From assembly GCA_030765045.1 (NCBI GenBank), contig CM060962.1, positions 91,289,412 to 91,353,411 on the forward strand: a stretch of DNA of 64,000 nucleotides. The letters are read 5' to 3'. The first letter of the stretch is position 1. Each line of letters opens with the position of its first letter. Shown here piece by piece: positions 1 through 12,612 of this stretch. The notes beneath the pieces were generated by a model, which saw only the letters and a program-made list of their open reading frames with translations, made no database searches and was not told where the DNA came from. Origin of the DNA: Tenodera sinensis. Taxonomy: Eukaryota > Arthropoda > Insecta > Mantodea > Mantidae. The translations under genes were made by a program, and so were the position numbers.

Positions 1-958
1 GCTTAAAGGCGACCAGATTCTCGAGAGTTGGGTGGCGCTGAAATACCCGCAGTGCTGCCCGGCGCGCACGAACCGCCGCCCGGCATTCGTCGGTCCACCA
101 AGGAACGGGTAGACGCCCAGGGCGGGCCGACGACCGAGGTATGGCACGCTCGGCCGCGGACAGAATCACGGAAGTTAAGTGATCCACCATCTGGTCCACA
201 TTTCCCAACACATGGTCGTCGAAAACAGCTAGGCTGCAGAAAAGGGGCCAGTTCGCTTTGTGTAGCTGCCAGATGGGTACACGTGACGAGGGTACATAGT
301 TGGAGAGCAGACTAGTCACGCAGGGCAGATGATCGCTGGAAAAGGTGTCCGAGACGACGTTCCACTCAAACCGATGTGCAAGCTGTGCCGAGCAAACTGA
401 TAAGTCTAAGTGTGAGAGGGTGCCTGTGGAATCAGAAATAAAAGTAGGTTCGCCAGTATTAAGGAGAGAGAGGTGATTCTGATGAAAGAACTCTGCAAGA
501 TGCCTTCCCCTTACGCAAGCCCTAGGTGATCCCCAAAGAGGGTGGTGGGCATTGAAGTCTCCCAACAACAAGTAGGGCGCTGGGAGCTGGGACACGAGGT
601 CTAATAGGTCCGCAATTGCGAAGGGAGAAGATGGGGGTAGGTAAACAGAACATAAAGTGAAATAAAAACCAGGGAAACGAACAGAAACGGCAACAGCTTG
701 CAAAGTAGTAGTGAGTATGACAGGCTGGTAATAAACGTCGTCGCGGATGAGGATCATAGCACCACCATGTGCAGGAGTACCAGGCTCCGGTGGTAGATCG
801 AATCGCACCGGAGTAAAACCAGGAAAGGTGAAAGTATCCTGTTGTTGAAGTTTGGTCTCCTGCAGGCAGAAAATAGTGGGGGACAGCAAATTACCGAGTA
901 GTTGCAGTTCGGTTTTATGCCTGCGTACGCCACGTGTATTCCATTGTAGAATGGACAT
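1..958 (-). CDS. LINE ORF2, AP-endonuclease domain (partial, runs off window)
   Basis: Translating the minus strand from the ATG at 958 gives 319 codons with no stop to base 1. I read every line. This is the N-terminal apurinic endonuclease of a non-LTR retrotransposon, which nicks target DNA to prime reverse transcription. Visible motifs in order are QWNTRG near the N-terminus, LQETK (catalytic Glu), LLGDFNAHHPLW (Asp/Asn) and SSDHLP (catalytic Asp/His). These complete the active-site set. After the endonuclease comes the linker with PWWTDEC. The frame starts 32 bases after the ORF1 stop, typical of two-ORF LINEs. The reverse transcriptase and RNase H would lie to the left of the window. The copy at 41.0-44.9 kb is closely similar but frameshifted. 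Confidence 0.85.
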   Translation of the reverse strand, partial: MSILQWNTRGVRRHKTELQLLGNLLSPTIFCLQETKLQQQDTFTFPGFTPVRFDLPPEPGTPAHGGAMILIRDDVYYQPVILTTTLQAVAVSVRFPGFYFTLCSVYLPPSSPFAIADLLDLVSQLPAPYLLLGDFNAHHPLWGSPRACVRGRHLAEFFHQNHLSLLNTGEPTFISDSTGTLSHLDLSVCSAQLAHRFEWNVVSDTFSSDHLPCVTSLLSNYVPSSRVPIWQLHKANWPLFCSLAVFDDHVLGNVDQMVDHLTSVILSAAERAIPRSSARPGRLPVPWWTDECRAAVRARRAALRVFQRHPTLENLVAFK

Positions 959-990
959 CCTGAGCAAATGGGAAAAGCTGTTCACGAGTT

Positions 991-2262
991 TCACTTAACC
1001 GGTGGCTGTCGCTTCAACTTGCCCTTTTGATTTCTTGTAGGACTTGGGCTTTTTGGAGCAGGTGTTTCCTCCTCCATGGGTTCTTCAGATGGAAGAGGGT
1101 CACCGGGTGCCGAAGTAAGAGGAACAAACCGGTTTCCAAGACTGATGGGTGGAGGGGAGTCCCGCTTCGTGCGACTGCGTCCCCTGGTATCTTGGGAGCA
1201 CGATCGGCGAGGAGGGGACGGGGAGCTGGCCATTGAGGCACCCTGTCCACTTGCAGATGTAGATTCCTTGAGGAAGTCTGTGCGCTTCGGAGTAACTTTA
1301 AATTTCCTTGTTTCGGTACTCACAGAAATGGTCTTGGAGCCGGCAGGAGTTGACACAGCGGCGCGAGGAGTAACCACGATGGAGGTTACAGGGCAAGTTT
1401 GAGTACCCATATCACGCTTTGGTACTGGTGTGGAAACAATGGAACTGAAAGTACCAAACCTCAGGAGAGAAGGCTGTCGAGCAAGATGTCGTTTGCGGGC
1501 TTCTGAGAAAGAGATACGCTCTTTCACCCGCAGCTCCTGAATGGCCTTCTCGTCCTGGTAACGCGGACAGGCGCTCGAAGTCGCTGGATGTGTACCTCGG
1601 CAATTTACGCAGCTTGGAGCAGATGAACAAGCTCCGTCATGAGCATCACTACCACAGTTGGCACAAACCGCAACCGAAGCCTTACACGAGATCTTAGTAT
1701 GGCCATAGCGCTGGCATTGGAAACAACGCATAGGCCGCGGGATATATGGTCGAACCGGGATAACCTCGTAACCTGCCTTGATCTTCTGCGGCAGGTCGAG
1801 CCGATCAAAAGTTACGAACAGCGTGCGGGTAGCCACCTGCACGCCGTCGCGCTTGACTCTTACACGGTAAACGTCCGTGACACCTTGGTCCGATAGGTAA
1901 CCCTGGATCTCCTCCTCCGGCATATCGTCTAACAAGGAGGTGGTGATGACGCCCTTGCAGGAGTTAAGGCTTCGGTGTTTCTCAACACGGATAGGATATC
2001 CATGGAGTAGTTTGGCCTTCAATATCTTGTCAAACTGTGTGGCAGTGTAACTCTCGACCAAAAGGGAACCGGATCGTAATCGAGTACAGGACTTCACTGG
2101 GCCGGCGATTTTGTCAAGACCGGATTGAATTATAAATGGATTCACCTTTAAAAATGTCTGACCCTCTTCCATTCTATGTATCACTAGGTAACGAGCGGAT
2201 GACGGCACGTGTACCTCTTTTTCTTCAACTTGTTTGCGGCGTTTAGGAGTGGTTGTAGCCAT
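991..2262 (-). CDS. LINE ORF1, CCHC zinc-knuckle RNA-binding protein
   Basis: A complete 423-residue ORF. Its role in this family is to coat the LINE RNA and form the ribonucleoprotein. Residues 20-170 form an RRM-like/PRE_C2HC-type region. Three zinc knuckles follow: CFQCQRYGHTKISC (about 180-193, C-x2-C-x4-H-x4-C), CANCGSDAHDGAC (200-212) and CVNCRGTHPATSSAC (218-232). After them comes the segment DEKAIQELRVKERISF, which recurs in every relative in this window. The C-terminal 170 residues are Ser/Pro/Lys-rich and likely disordered. The first ATG of the frame is used and lies just downstream of the GC-rich 5' UTR. The orthologous ORF1 at 39.87-40.96 kb has a frameshift; those at 28.4-29.3 and 61.6-61.9 kb are degraded. 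Confidence 0.88.
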   Translation of the reverse strand: MATTTPKRRKQVEEKEVHVPSSARYLVIHRMEEGQTFLKVNPFIIQSGLDKIAGPVKSCTRLRSGSLLVESYTATQFDKILKAKLLHGYPIRVEKHRSLNSCKGVITTSLLDDMPEEEIQGYLSDQGVTDVYRVRVKRDGVQVATRTLFVTFDRLDLPQKIKAGYEVIPVRPYIPRPMRCFQCQRYGHTKISCKASVAVCANCGSDAHDGACSSAPSCVNCRGTHPATSSACPRYQDEKAIQELRVKERISFSEARKRHLARQPSLLRFGTFSSIVSTPVPKRDMGTQTCPVTSIVVTPRAAVSTPAGSKTISVSTETRKFKVTPKRTDFLKESTSASGQGASMASSPSPPRRSCSQDTRGRSRTKRDSPPPISLGNRFVPLTSAPGDPLPSEEPMEEETPAPKSPSPTRNQKGKLKRQPPVK

Positions 2263-2795
2263 AAAGAGCTAAATAAAATTTCATCCCCCAGTGCTCCCCA
2301 CCCACCACGGAGCCCAACAAGGGGTCATCCCACTGGGATGACAGGGCTACACAGGGGATATAGCGGGCTCGCCGTCCCACTCACCCTGGAGTTCAGTGCA
2401 ATACCTAGTCCTGGCCGATTGACTAGGGGTGGGTTAGTCCCTAGCCTCCCGTTTAGGTGAAGCAGAAACCAAAGCAGTGTATCGGAAATGCGCACCCTCC
2501 CCAGATTCAGAAAAAACTGTCCCGAGCTCAGATACGCACTCCTCAACCACCAGGATAATCCTTTCCACCGACACGGGTCTCCACGCACGGCCTACACGTG
2601 GGTGGGCGATTTGACTGACTCCCTCACCACGAAGAGGAGCCCACACCGAGGGAGTCAGTTGGCTCGGGGCCCCGGGTGCGCCAAACCCGGACCTACCGTA
2701 GTAGGTCCCCCTGGGGGGCGTACGTAGAATCCCTGATTAACGTATGGCCGAAGCAGTGCTTTCTACCCGGTATAAGAAAGCGTGGGCGTCACAAA
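2263..2795 (-). other. LINE copy a 5' UTR with conserved block
   Basis: GC-rich leader of the LINE. The segment at about 2655-2720 contains, on the minus strand, CCTACTACGGTAGGTCCGGG followed by TTTGGCGCACCCGGG. The same block occurs at 27475-27500, 39728-39765 and 60429-60470, each time just inside the 5' end of a related LINE. LINE 5' UTRs usually carry the internal promoter, so this conserved block is a candidate promoter or packaging element. That role is inference. Confidence 0.6.
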
Positions 2796-2992
2796 GGAAA
2801 TTGGTAAATTACTAAATGTAATGTGCAATCAATTACTATTAGACTATTGCTTTATTGTTGATACAAAGAGCAGTTTTATTTAGCATACGGTTAACCACAA
2901 CAAATGCTATAACTCATCTTTTACAGTTTTTGTCAATAGAATAATGAATTAATACTGTACAATTGTAAACTTCCAACATGCGCTGCCCTCCG

Positions 2993-3012
2993 CCCCCCCC
3001 CCCCCCCCCCCC
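2993..3012. repeat. poly-C tract (20 C)
   Basis: An uninterrupted run of 20 cytosines in an otherwise AT-rich stretch, preceded by CCCTCCG. It could be inflated or shortened by assembly. Confidence 0.9.
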
Positions 3013-3060
3013 ACTGAGAAAAGTCTGCCAACGCTCATGCAAGAAAGTATTATAATCAAA

Positions 3061-3252
3061 TTCAATGGATAGCAGTTTTAGGGTTGGTAGGCCGTGGTCC
3101 AGAGGATAAATTATATGACGTTTCGCCCAAGACTACTTGTTAACCAGCGAGGAGTCACTCTCTGAAGAAGCCCAACGCAGTCTTGGGCGAAACGTCAGAT
3201 AATTTATCGACTGGGCCACGGCCTACAAACCCGAAAACTGCTATCCATTGGA
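3061..3252. repeat. Long inverted repeat (hairpin element A)
   Basis: About 72 bp at 3061-3133 pairs with 3179-3250 at roughly 90 percent identity, leaving a 45-base loop. The inner end of the stem reads GACGTTTCGCCCAAGACT. Inside the arm is GTAGGCCGTGGTCCAGA. The right flank reads GGCCGTGAAAGCCTTAG. The same words with a few changes form the hairpin at 56156-56349, so both belong to one foldback family. No ORF is present. No target-site duplication was found. Confidence 0.85.
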
Positions 3253-3364
3253 TTAACGCCGGCCGTGAAAGCCTTAGCATTTACATTATAGTCAAAGATT
3301 CGCCTTTGCCTATAATACATTATGATCTTTCAGTCCCTCCACCATACCGTGAGTACAGTCCATT

Positions 3365-3726
3365 TTATAGTTAGACTGACCTCGCAACTAGGGTGTCCAC
3401 AGTGAAAGCAGCTCCTATTCGTAATTTATTTCACGTGAGAAAGATATGTTGATGTCTCTGATTGGCTAAAATTGGACATGAATCGATTCCTACTGGATAG
3501 AAGCGGTATAGCAATTAGCTCTACACCATCTAAGCTAATGCCTTCACTGATCGCTGAAGTAGAGTTAGTTCCTATTCCACTTCCATGCAGTGGGAATCAA
3601 TTTATGTATAACTCTAACCAATTAGAGAATCAGAATATCTCCCCACGTGGAGTGAATCAGGTGATAGGAGCTGACTGTTCTTTATAGCTGTGGACACCTT
3701 AGTTGCTATGTCAATCTAATTATAAA
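3365..3726. mobile_element. Palindromic MITE (~360 bp)
   Basis: The whole segment is an imperfect palindrome centred near 3545. The outer arms share GCAACTARGGTGTCCACAG (3384-3402, and inverted at 3689-3707). Matching continues outward to about 3365 and 3726 and inward through AGCTCCTAT and CACGTG-containing stretches. It has no coding capacity; short ORFs across it are by-products of the symmetry. The class is unknown. Terminal inverted repeats with no transposase fit a non-autonomous DNA transposon. Confidence 0.75.
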
Positions 3727-5033
<1,307 letters not shown>

Positions 5034-5240
5034 TGAAGTCGCTTCAACATAAAAGTCATATCGCGACTAAATATTGAGAAAAAAAAGAGGAAACAAAAAA
5101 ACAAATCATGAAGTTTACATTGAATTTAAACATTAACTTTGCATGCCTTGATGAACTTGATGATTTTCTTGTGATATTGTTGATCACCCAAAGCTAGCTG
5201 AAGGTTCTCAGGAACCTTATGATTACTATGATGATTATTA

Positions 5241-6013
<773 letters not shown>

Positions 6014-6349
6014 TAAATTTTCGAGTGGAGAAAAAATCCATTTACGGAGCCCCATGCGCTGGAATGGCGCAGAGGGGGGACTGTAGGCTTCGCCCTAGGG
6101 CATTCAAACTTACTATTGGCAAGAAACTCCTAGGGACATTCTGCTGTTGGCAGCGCTGCATTAACACAGCAACTTCGGCAACTTTCGTGACTATTCGTAC
6201 ACACTGCCGAGTGGGACTTTGCCGAAATTCTGACCAAGTGCTCGCGTAACCTAATCTAAACAATATCCATATTATTTGTCTTATGAAGTGAAAAAAATAT
6301 ACATCTACACAATATAGTAAAATTTAGCTTTATTGCAATTTTAAAAAGT
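6014..6349. other. No gene assigned
   Basis: Normal-complexity sequence (6030-6250) between AT-rich tracts. It has moderate GC but no recognisable protein or RNA in either strand. Confidence 0.4.
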
Positions 6350-6725
6350 TTAAACACAAGTTTCTTTTAGAGCCTTTGAAATATATTGTTTACAGAAATC
6401 ACACACATATTCACTTTTTTCTGCATCTGCACATTCAATATATGCCCACTGAAAACAAACAAGACACTGACTCCACAGTTCTCCTCTAGTATCTTCTGAA
6501 AAGCGGTCATCGCAAAATAAACAGCAACAATCATCACTTCTGGGTTTACTTTTCCTACAGGAGTATCAAAGTCACTATCTCCAGAGTTAATTTCAATTTC
6601 ATTCGATTCTGAGTCACAGCTTTCCAGTTTGTTCTTGGATTTTTTCAGTCTGTTTAAAATTTAATTTCTTCTTTGCATCCTTTCTTGTTGTGGTCTGTTT
6701 CTTCCTTTTCAAAGACTAATTGAGC
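6350..6725 (-). pseudogene. Cys-rich zinc-finger tail of a DNA-transposase-like protein
   Basis: The minus strand ending at the TAA in 6350-6352 encodes a PHD-like cluster. In order it reads DDCCCLFCDDRF, then WSQCLVCFQWAYIEC, then YVCDFCKQYI. The Cys pairs and the W-x-QC...W-A-x-x-EC spacing resemble the C-terminal finger of Tigger/pogo or jerky-type transposases. Upstream (6545-6725) is Lys/Glu-rich and contains stops and a frameshift, so only a fragment survives. Assignment to a transposase family is inferred from the motif pattern alone; a host PHD-finger pseudogene is the alternative. Confidence 0.5.
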
Positions 6726-7366
6726 TTATTCTTATAGGGTGGTGCTGTAATGATTTTTTTTTATTGTTGCGACTTCCGCTGCCAACCTCCTTTCGTTTTA
6801 GTGATCACTTGGAGATACCTTATGAAGTGGCACGCAGGTTCAGTACTTCCATACTTAATCAGATGCTCAGTTTTAAATGTCGTGGTCTAGCCCGTATTTG
6901 CACCACACGTAGTAGCCCATATTCGACACAAAGCACTAGAAAGATTAAACTTTTTACCTCGTATTTAATAACGGATGGAAACAATGCAACTATTTCACAC
7001 GAAAGCCAAATGAACGTATAACACAATAAAATTAACTCGAATAAGGTAGAAACATGCCTAGTTGAAACAAAACTTGCATACCTTTCAAAAGTTTTCAAAT
7101 GATGATTCAGAAAAACACAACTTCACACTCGTGTCAACTTGGCTAATGGCGCAAAACCACGTGTCTTGCATTACTGCAGGAAGAGATATAGTAGGTATAA
7201 GCTATTTCCAACAGTGAGTAGCACCCTACAATCAAGATACACGTGCACCCCGTTTTTGGACCTAGCTCATAGTTGGACCTTCTCGTCTAAACACATTTAT
7301 GATAACTTTTGACTGAATACTGTATTTGTTAACACAATTTGTATCTTTAAGTTTAATAATTTAACT

Positions 7367-7369
<3 letters not shown>
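6726..7369. other. No gene seen
   Basis: Unremarkable sequence with short ORFs and no conserved motif that I recognise. Confidence 0.4.

Positions 7370-7442
<73 letters not shown>
7370..7442. repeat. (TA)n dinucleotide microsatellite
   Basis: About 36 uninterrupted TA units. Confidence 0.97.
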
Positions 7443-7445
<3 letters not shown>

Positions 7446-7860
7446 CGTCCTCCAACATTGTGTCATATCGGACGAAATAATTTAACTGTGCTGTATCACA
7501 CAAACAAACAAAAAAGAATATGAAGTTCAATTCTTACTGTATGGTGTCAAGATGTATAAAAGATGTATAAAAGAATCTAATTATAAACTTATAGATAGGT
7601 GCATAGATGTTCAGAACAATAGTATTAGGTAGATGCAAGAGGATTGCAATAGCAAATGTACCACCTGTCAAATATTTTATTTGTAATTCTTCTTCTTCAC
7701 CTTTCCCTTCTGCCTTTCAGCGTCGGGCCGATTTGTAATACTTTGCAGTAAATATTATGATTTCCTTTATCGCTGTTTAATTTTCCAATTATTTGTTTAA
7801 GTTTTTATTGTGTAACTAGATATGTAGTTGATGTTAAGCTCTCAGAAAGCTTAGGAGGGA

Positions 7861-8548
7861 GTGTCAGAGCCTTTTAGAGGGATGGGCACCTCTGAACTCA
7901 GTACACTCCCAAAGCAGGTATTAATAAGCTATTGTTTAATAACTGTCAAGTACAGGGCAGTCACATTCTGTACTCAAAACTCCATCCCTATGGTGACGGG
8001 GGTTGTGAGTGTTGGGTCAGTCTCTATCACTGTTTACTGTATTAATAAATTATCTTTACGTACCAGTAAAACTCAATTTATTGGTAGTAATTCTTCTACA
8101 AACATGCTCAATGTTCCAATCAACAAAAATCCCATAAATAAAGTTAATAGCACAAGGTTCTTAGGAGGAATTTTACTATTGATGCTAAGCCTAGTTGGAA
8201 TGACCAGTAGGCTGCATAACATCAAGGCTATATAAATTAGCTTTCGTATTTAGATGACTGAGTAATGTTACCTTAACTGCTATAAAAGCAATCTATCTTG
8301 CGTACATACAAACAGTAGTTAGGTAATGCAATTCTATTGTGGGGTTCCTCCACAACTCACAAAATATGTATATTCAGATTGTAATAAAAGCGTCTAGGAA
8401 CAATGCGAGTTCCCTATTGTACCCTCAGTACGCCACTATTTTAAGAAAAATATGTTCCACCTCTTTCATGTTTATACATTTTGGAAAGTTTCTGTCTTAT
8501 GCACACCAGCATTACACTCACTTTACAGGAACAACAAATTATACCCAT
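7861..8548 (+). pseudogene. LINE reverse-transcriptase C-terminal remnant
   Basis: The conceptual translation contains NKLSLRTSKTQFI, then KVNSTRFLGGIL, then KAIYLAYIQTVVRYCNS (one stop removed), then ILRKICSTSFMFIHFGKF and finally HQHYTHFTGTTNYTHL. This is the thumb-to-tail region of a CR1/jockey-type reverse transcriptase, where the FLG motif follows the palm. Several stops and frameshifts make it non-functional. The SINE at 8563 has inserted into its end. No palm (F/YADD) motif was found upstream, so it is a short 3' fragment. The clade is uncertain. Confidence 0.6.
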
Positions 8549-8804
8549 CTCTCATCACAAAGTCGGTCCGGATGGCTCAGTTGGTTAGACGCTGGCCTAC
8601 TGATCCCCAGGTCGCGGGTTCAAATCCGGCCCAGGCCGATGGTTTTTAAGTGTGCTTAAAAACGACAGCTCCATGTCAGTAGTTTTACTGGCATGTAAAA
8701 GAACTCCTGCGGGACGAAATTCCGACACACCGGCGACGCCGATGTGATCCTGGCAATTGACAGCGCCGTTAAACAAAATAATTTTAAAAACTCTCATCAC
8801 AAAG
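8549..8804. repeat. SINE target-site duplication
   Basis: CTCTCATCACAAAG occurs at 8549-8562 and 8791-8804 with no mismatch, bracketing the SINE at 8563-8790. A 14-bp duplication is typical of LINE-mediated insertion. Confidence 0.95.
8563..8790 (+). mobile_element. tRNA-derived SINE, full length
   Basis: The head (8563-8640) is tRNA-like. The A box TGGCTCAGTTGG lies at 8573-8584 and the B box GGTTCAAATCC at 8617-8627, the RNA polymerase III internal promoter. The head is followed by a unique body containing AAAAGAACTCCTGCGGGACG and a short A/T-rich tail. Flanking 14-bp direct repeats prove insertion. It should be transcribed by Pol III and mobilised by a partner LINE. The tRNA part does not end in a mature acceptor stem followed by a terminator, so it is not a tRNA gene. 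Confidence 0.9.
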
Positions 8805-8870
8805 GCTGCTAAAAATCTGAAATTCACTAACCACCAGGTGACCCACTGCAGCCGGCCCCACCGTACTAAG

Positions 8871-9638
8871 TACGAGGGGTGTTCAATAAAGACTGGCACT
8901 AATATTCATACAACAATGTATTGTAAAAAATCACTCATACAGACTGTTGCCCCCCTCAGAATACTTCTCCCTCAATACAATGTACTTGTCCCACCTCCTT
9001 TGCCATTCCTGGAAAACGTGCAGGAAGCCATTCTTTGAGAGCCTGTTCAGGGTTGCCTCTAAAGCTTTCACTGCTTTGGTCTCATTGTCGAACCGACGTC
9101 CCTTAAGTTCCTTTTTGGCTCTCGAGTTAAGAAAAAAGTCACATGGAGCTAGGTCAGGATTATAAGGTGGAAGAGGTACCGTGAAGATATGATTTTGTGC
9201 CAGGAATTCGATTACCGCATCAGCAACATGTGGCTTGGCATTGTCGTGATGAAGCTTGCACTGCTGAATGAGATTCTTTAGCTTTTGGGGGGATGTGATC
9301 CTTTACCAATTGCTTCAGGATAGTGTTATAGTAATCTGCAGTGTCTGTAGAGTGTCTTGGAACTGTGAGAACGCAGACTATCCTCTGGTAATCAAAAACA
9401 GTAATGACTATGACCTTATTGGGTGACTTCTGTACTCGTGACGATATTTAGAGGCGATTATCAAACACGTTCACTCTCACAGGCTGTCAACAACCAACTG
9501 ACAGAGCTATCGCTGTGTGATTTTCAATGATTAGCGACTAGAATACGTAGTTCAATGGCACATGGACAGATGTCGCAACCAGACACTTAATGAAAGGAAA
9601 AAAAAATCAGTGCCAGTCTTTATTGAACATCCCTCGTA
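8871..9638 (-). mobile_element. Mariner-like transposon, internally deleted
   Basis: The terminal inverted repeats match over about 29 bp with one mismatch (TACGAGGGGTGTTCAATAAA at the left). The element is flanked by TA, the Tc1/mariner target. At about 770 bp it is shorter than a typical 1.3-kb mariner. The minus strand encodes the C-terminal half of the transposase with HDNAKPHVADAVIEF, VPLPPYNPDLAPCDFFL and LKGRRFDNE. The HDN Asp and the PDLAPCD Asp are two members of the catalytic triad (DD34D spacing). A preceding segment resembling the KV-x-x-V-FD block is frameshifted. The N-terminal DNA-binding domain is missing, so it could move only in trans. Confidence 0.88.
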
Positions 9639-10241
<603 letters not shown>

Positions 10242-10293
10242 GAAGAACAAGAGGAAGAAGAAGAATGACAATAATAACAATAATAATGATAAT

Positions 10294-10433
10294 GGTGGTG
10301 GTGGTGGCGGCGGCGGCGGTGGCGGTGGCGTTGGCGGTGGCGGTGGCGGTGGCGGTGGCGGTGGCGGTGGCGGTGGGGATGGCGGTGGCGGTGGCGGTGG
10401 CGGTGGTAGTGGTGGTGACGACGACGACAACAA
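10294..10433. repeat. GC-rich (GGTGGC)n array
   Basis: GGT, GGC and GGTGGC units, with single GTT, GAT and AGT interruptions, ending in GAC repeats. It directly follows the AAT array and keeps the same triplet register, so several frames stay open through both. No protein is implied. Confidence 0.93.
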
Positions 10434-12612
10434 CCGTAACTGAGGGTGTATCGCAACCACATCGGAACCCTCTCCCTAATCTACTTACCTTGCCCCAAAC
10501 CTATTCCCGTCATTGACGCGTAAACATGAGAGAGACGCAGTTTTTGCAAGTTAGTGGTTTTCCCACTAAATTTGGTGTTTTTGCTCACCTATCTAGTGGA
10601 CGAGTTTTGGATCTAGTGGTTATTGGGAATTATGGTGGATTCTAAAAATATTTAGGTGGTTTTACGGAAAAGTTATTCAAAATTGATTGATTTGTTCAAC
10701 ATAGAGCAAATAACTCTAGTAGCTCTTAAATTTCTAATGCCTAAAGAGTTTTATTTACAACAGACGGTCTTTCGGCTTCTTTCCCTATTATTTTGCTTAT
10801 TGATGGAATGGAATGAGTTAGAAATCTGTAATTATAAACGTCTTTAACTACAGTTTGTCCGGATCGTCCTGACACTCCATATGCGCAAGAGAGGAGAAAT
10901 TAGGACAAGTGATGGAATGGTGGGGAATAAGCGAGCAATGTCAGGGAGTCACACAGTGTATGTTTACTTATTGTAAACAATTATTGTGTAGTTATCACAG
11001 TCAGAGCAAGTGGTATACCAATCTCCACCTTTCCTATTATGCAAGTGGCCAGGTCTCTGCTATTGCGCATCTATGGTTCAGGAGTTGGAGAGTGGCACGA
11101 CGAACTGGAAGGGGTGTACTTTGTTATTCCTCATGGCTGGTTTGGGAGATAAGCCTGTCTCCGATAGCTGAGGCAGCAAGGCTCATGTTCCAAATAATAA
11201 ACAGGTGATATCACTTTTATGATAAATGAAATTGTCTCAAAATAAATCTAGTGGTTTTGAAAAAGCTAATTAGTGGGAAATACCAATCGACTATTGGTAA
11301 CTCTGGAGAGACGTCATATTTCCACGAGTTAGAGTTTGAGGTGTGTGCAACAAGTGTGTGTATCCACACTACTAGGTGTTCTGTGGTATCCACTATGTGA
11401 GATAGGATAGTGGTATGTTTTGGAGCTGATGTACCTTTAATTGGAGAACTACTGAATTGTGTGTGTGGTTTAACAATCTTATGTAAACCGGCCGTCATTG
11501 TACAAGTCAATCCTTAAGGTGGACACCGGGATATCGATGGCAGCAGAAATGTCACGTGCAAATGAGGTATCAAATGTTCATGTTTATGTACACAGTTTGG
11601 TTAAGCTTTACTTTGGGACTACCACTGAATGACACCTTATAAACATATTTCATTTGTTTTATAAAAACACTTGATGTTTAACCCAGTTGTAAAGCACCAT
11701 TAAGTAAATAAAGTTCACACATTGAAAGAAAAAAAAGTGATAAAGAAGTTCGACAGATGGTAATAATACCGCATTGGCATTCTAGATAACAATTCCATTC
11801 GATGTGTAATGACGATGTTGTTAACCTATACATAAAAAATGTGAAGTTTCATCCAACGCGTAATGTGAATTCAGAAGCATTTGCGATTAGGCGAAATAAG
11901 TGGTTAATGAAATGAAAATGGCTGGAATCAGAAACCTAAGTTTATTTAAAAGAAACCAAACGTAATGTAAGGTTATGTAAAAACAATAATCCAGTCTAAC
12001 TTCTCTTGGTGTAACCAGAATGCAAAGGAGTACTTATAGTCCTTTAGTAGCACCAATCCACTTTACTGTTTAAAAAATATAGCTTTTCTACAAAAACGAA
12101 ACACAAAACAAACCAAACTTTTTAAAGTCAAAAAGCTATTCTTTTTGCACCAATTCTCATAGGTGCACGTCCCTTTCTTCGTTTGAATTTTATCACTTCC
12201 TTTTTTTCCACCTGGCTGGTACCACATTTTAATGAATTATGTAAATATGCTTCATGCATAATACTATGCTCTATTGACAAACCCAACAGATGAATTATTC
12301 CGTTCTCCACATCTACATATCGCTGTATTCCATTGGAGACAGAGTTCACACAACCTCTGCATGACATTTTCACAGCTCTGCTATGATAAACACAACACAA
12401 TAACTGAGAGAAGCAGAAGCAGTAAAAAAACTTAGCCATTCTAGTGGGTTTCAGATTGGCAAGGAAGGAAAAGGGCATCATGTGTTGACATTACAACACA
12501 ATTTTTGTATGAAACAAATACTTGTTAAAAACATAATTTGGGAGTATTACCAGCATTAGATGTGCTGGAATGTTATCGAAAATTTGTTATTGTAATGGCT
12601 CATTACAATAAC
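10434..12612. other. No gene seen
   Basis: About 2.2 kb in which I see only short ORFs without recognisable motifs on either strand. This includes 12128-12481 on the minus strand, a 117-codon frame with no family resemblance. Confidence 0.4.

Larger units (their letters stand above)
1..2795 (-). mobile_element. I/jockey-like LINE, copy a, 5' half, apparently intact
   Basis: On the minus strand this reads 5' UTR, ORF1 (CCHC nucleic-acid-binding protein) and then the start of ORF2 (endonuclease), cut by the window edge. Related copies lie at 27.5-31.0, 39.7-45.2 and 60.2-61.9 kb, and a 3' end lies at 58.9-59.8 kb. All the others are broken; this one has no stop or frameshift in either ORF as far as it can be followed. 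Its GC content is visibly higher than the surrounding DNA, as expected for a young copy in an AT-rich host. The 5' boundary near 2795 is estimated from loss of LINE-like composition; no target-site duplication was identified. The clade (I, Nimb or LOA-like) is inferred from the RNase H found in the related copy at 39.7-45.2 kb. Confidence 0.85.

Noticed and set aside
3472..3687. 71-codon ORF
   Set aside because: It lies wholly inside the palindromic MITE and has no conserved motif.
8571..8640. tRNA gene
   Set aside because: A and B boxes are clear, but the sequence continues into a SINE body and the whole unit is flanked by a 14-bp target-site duplication.
12128..12481. 117-codon minus-strand ORF beside the hAT
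   Set aside because: It lies outside the terminal repeats, has no recognisable motif and is near what chance allows.
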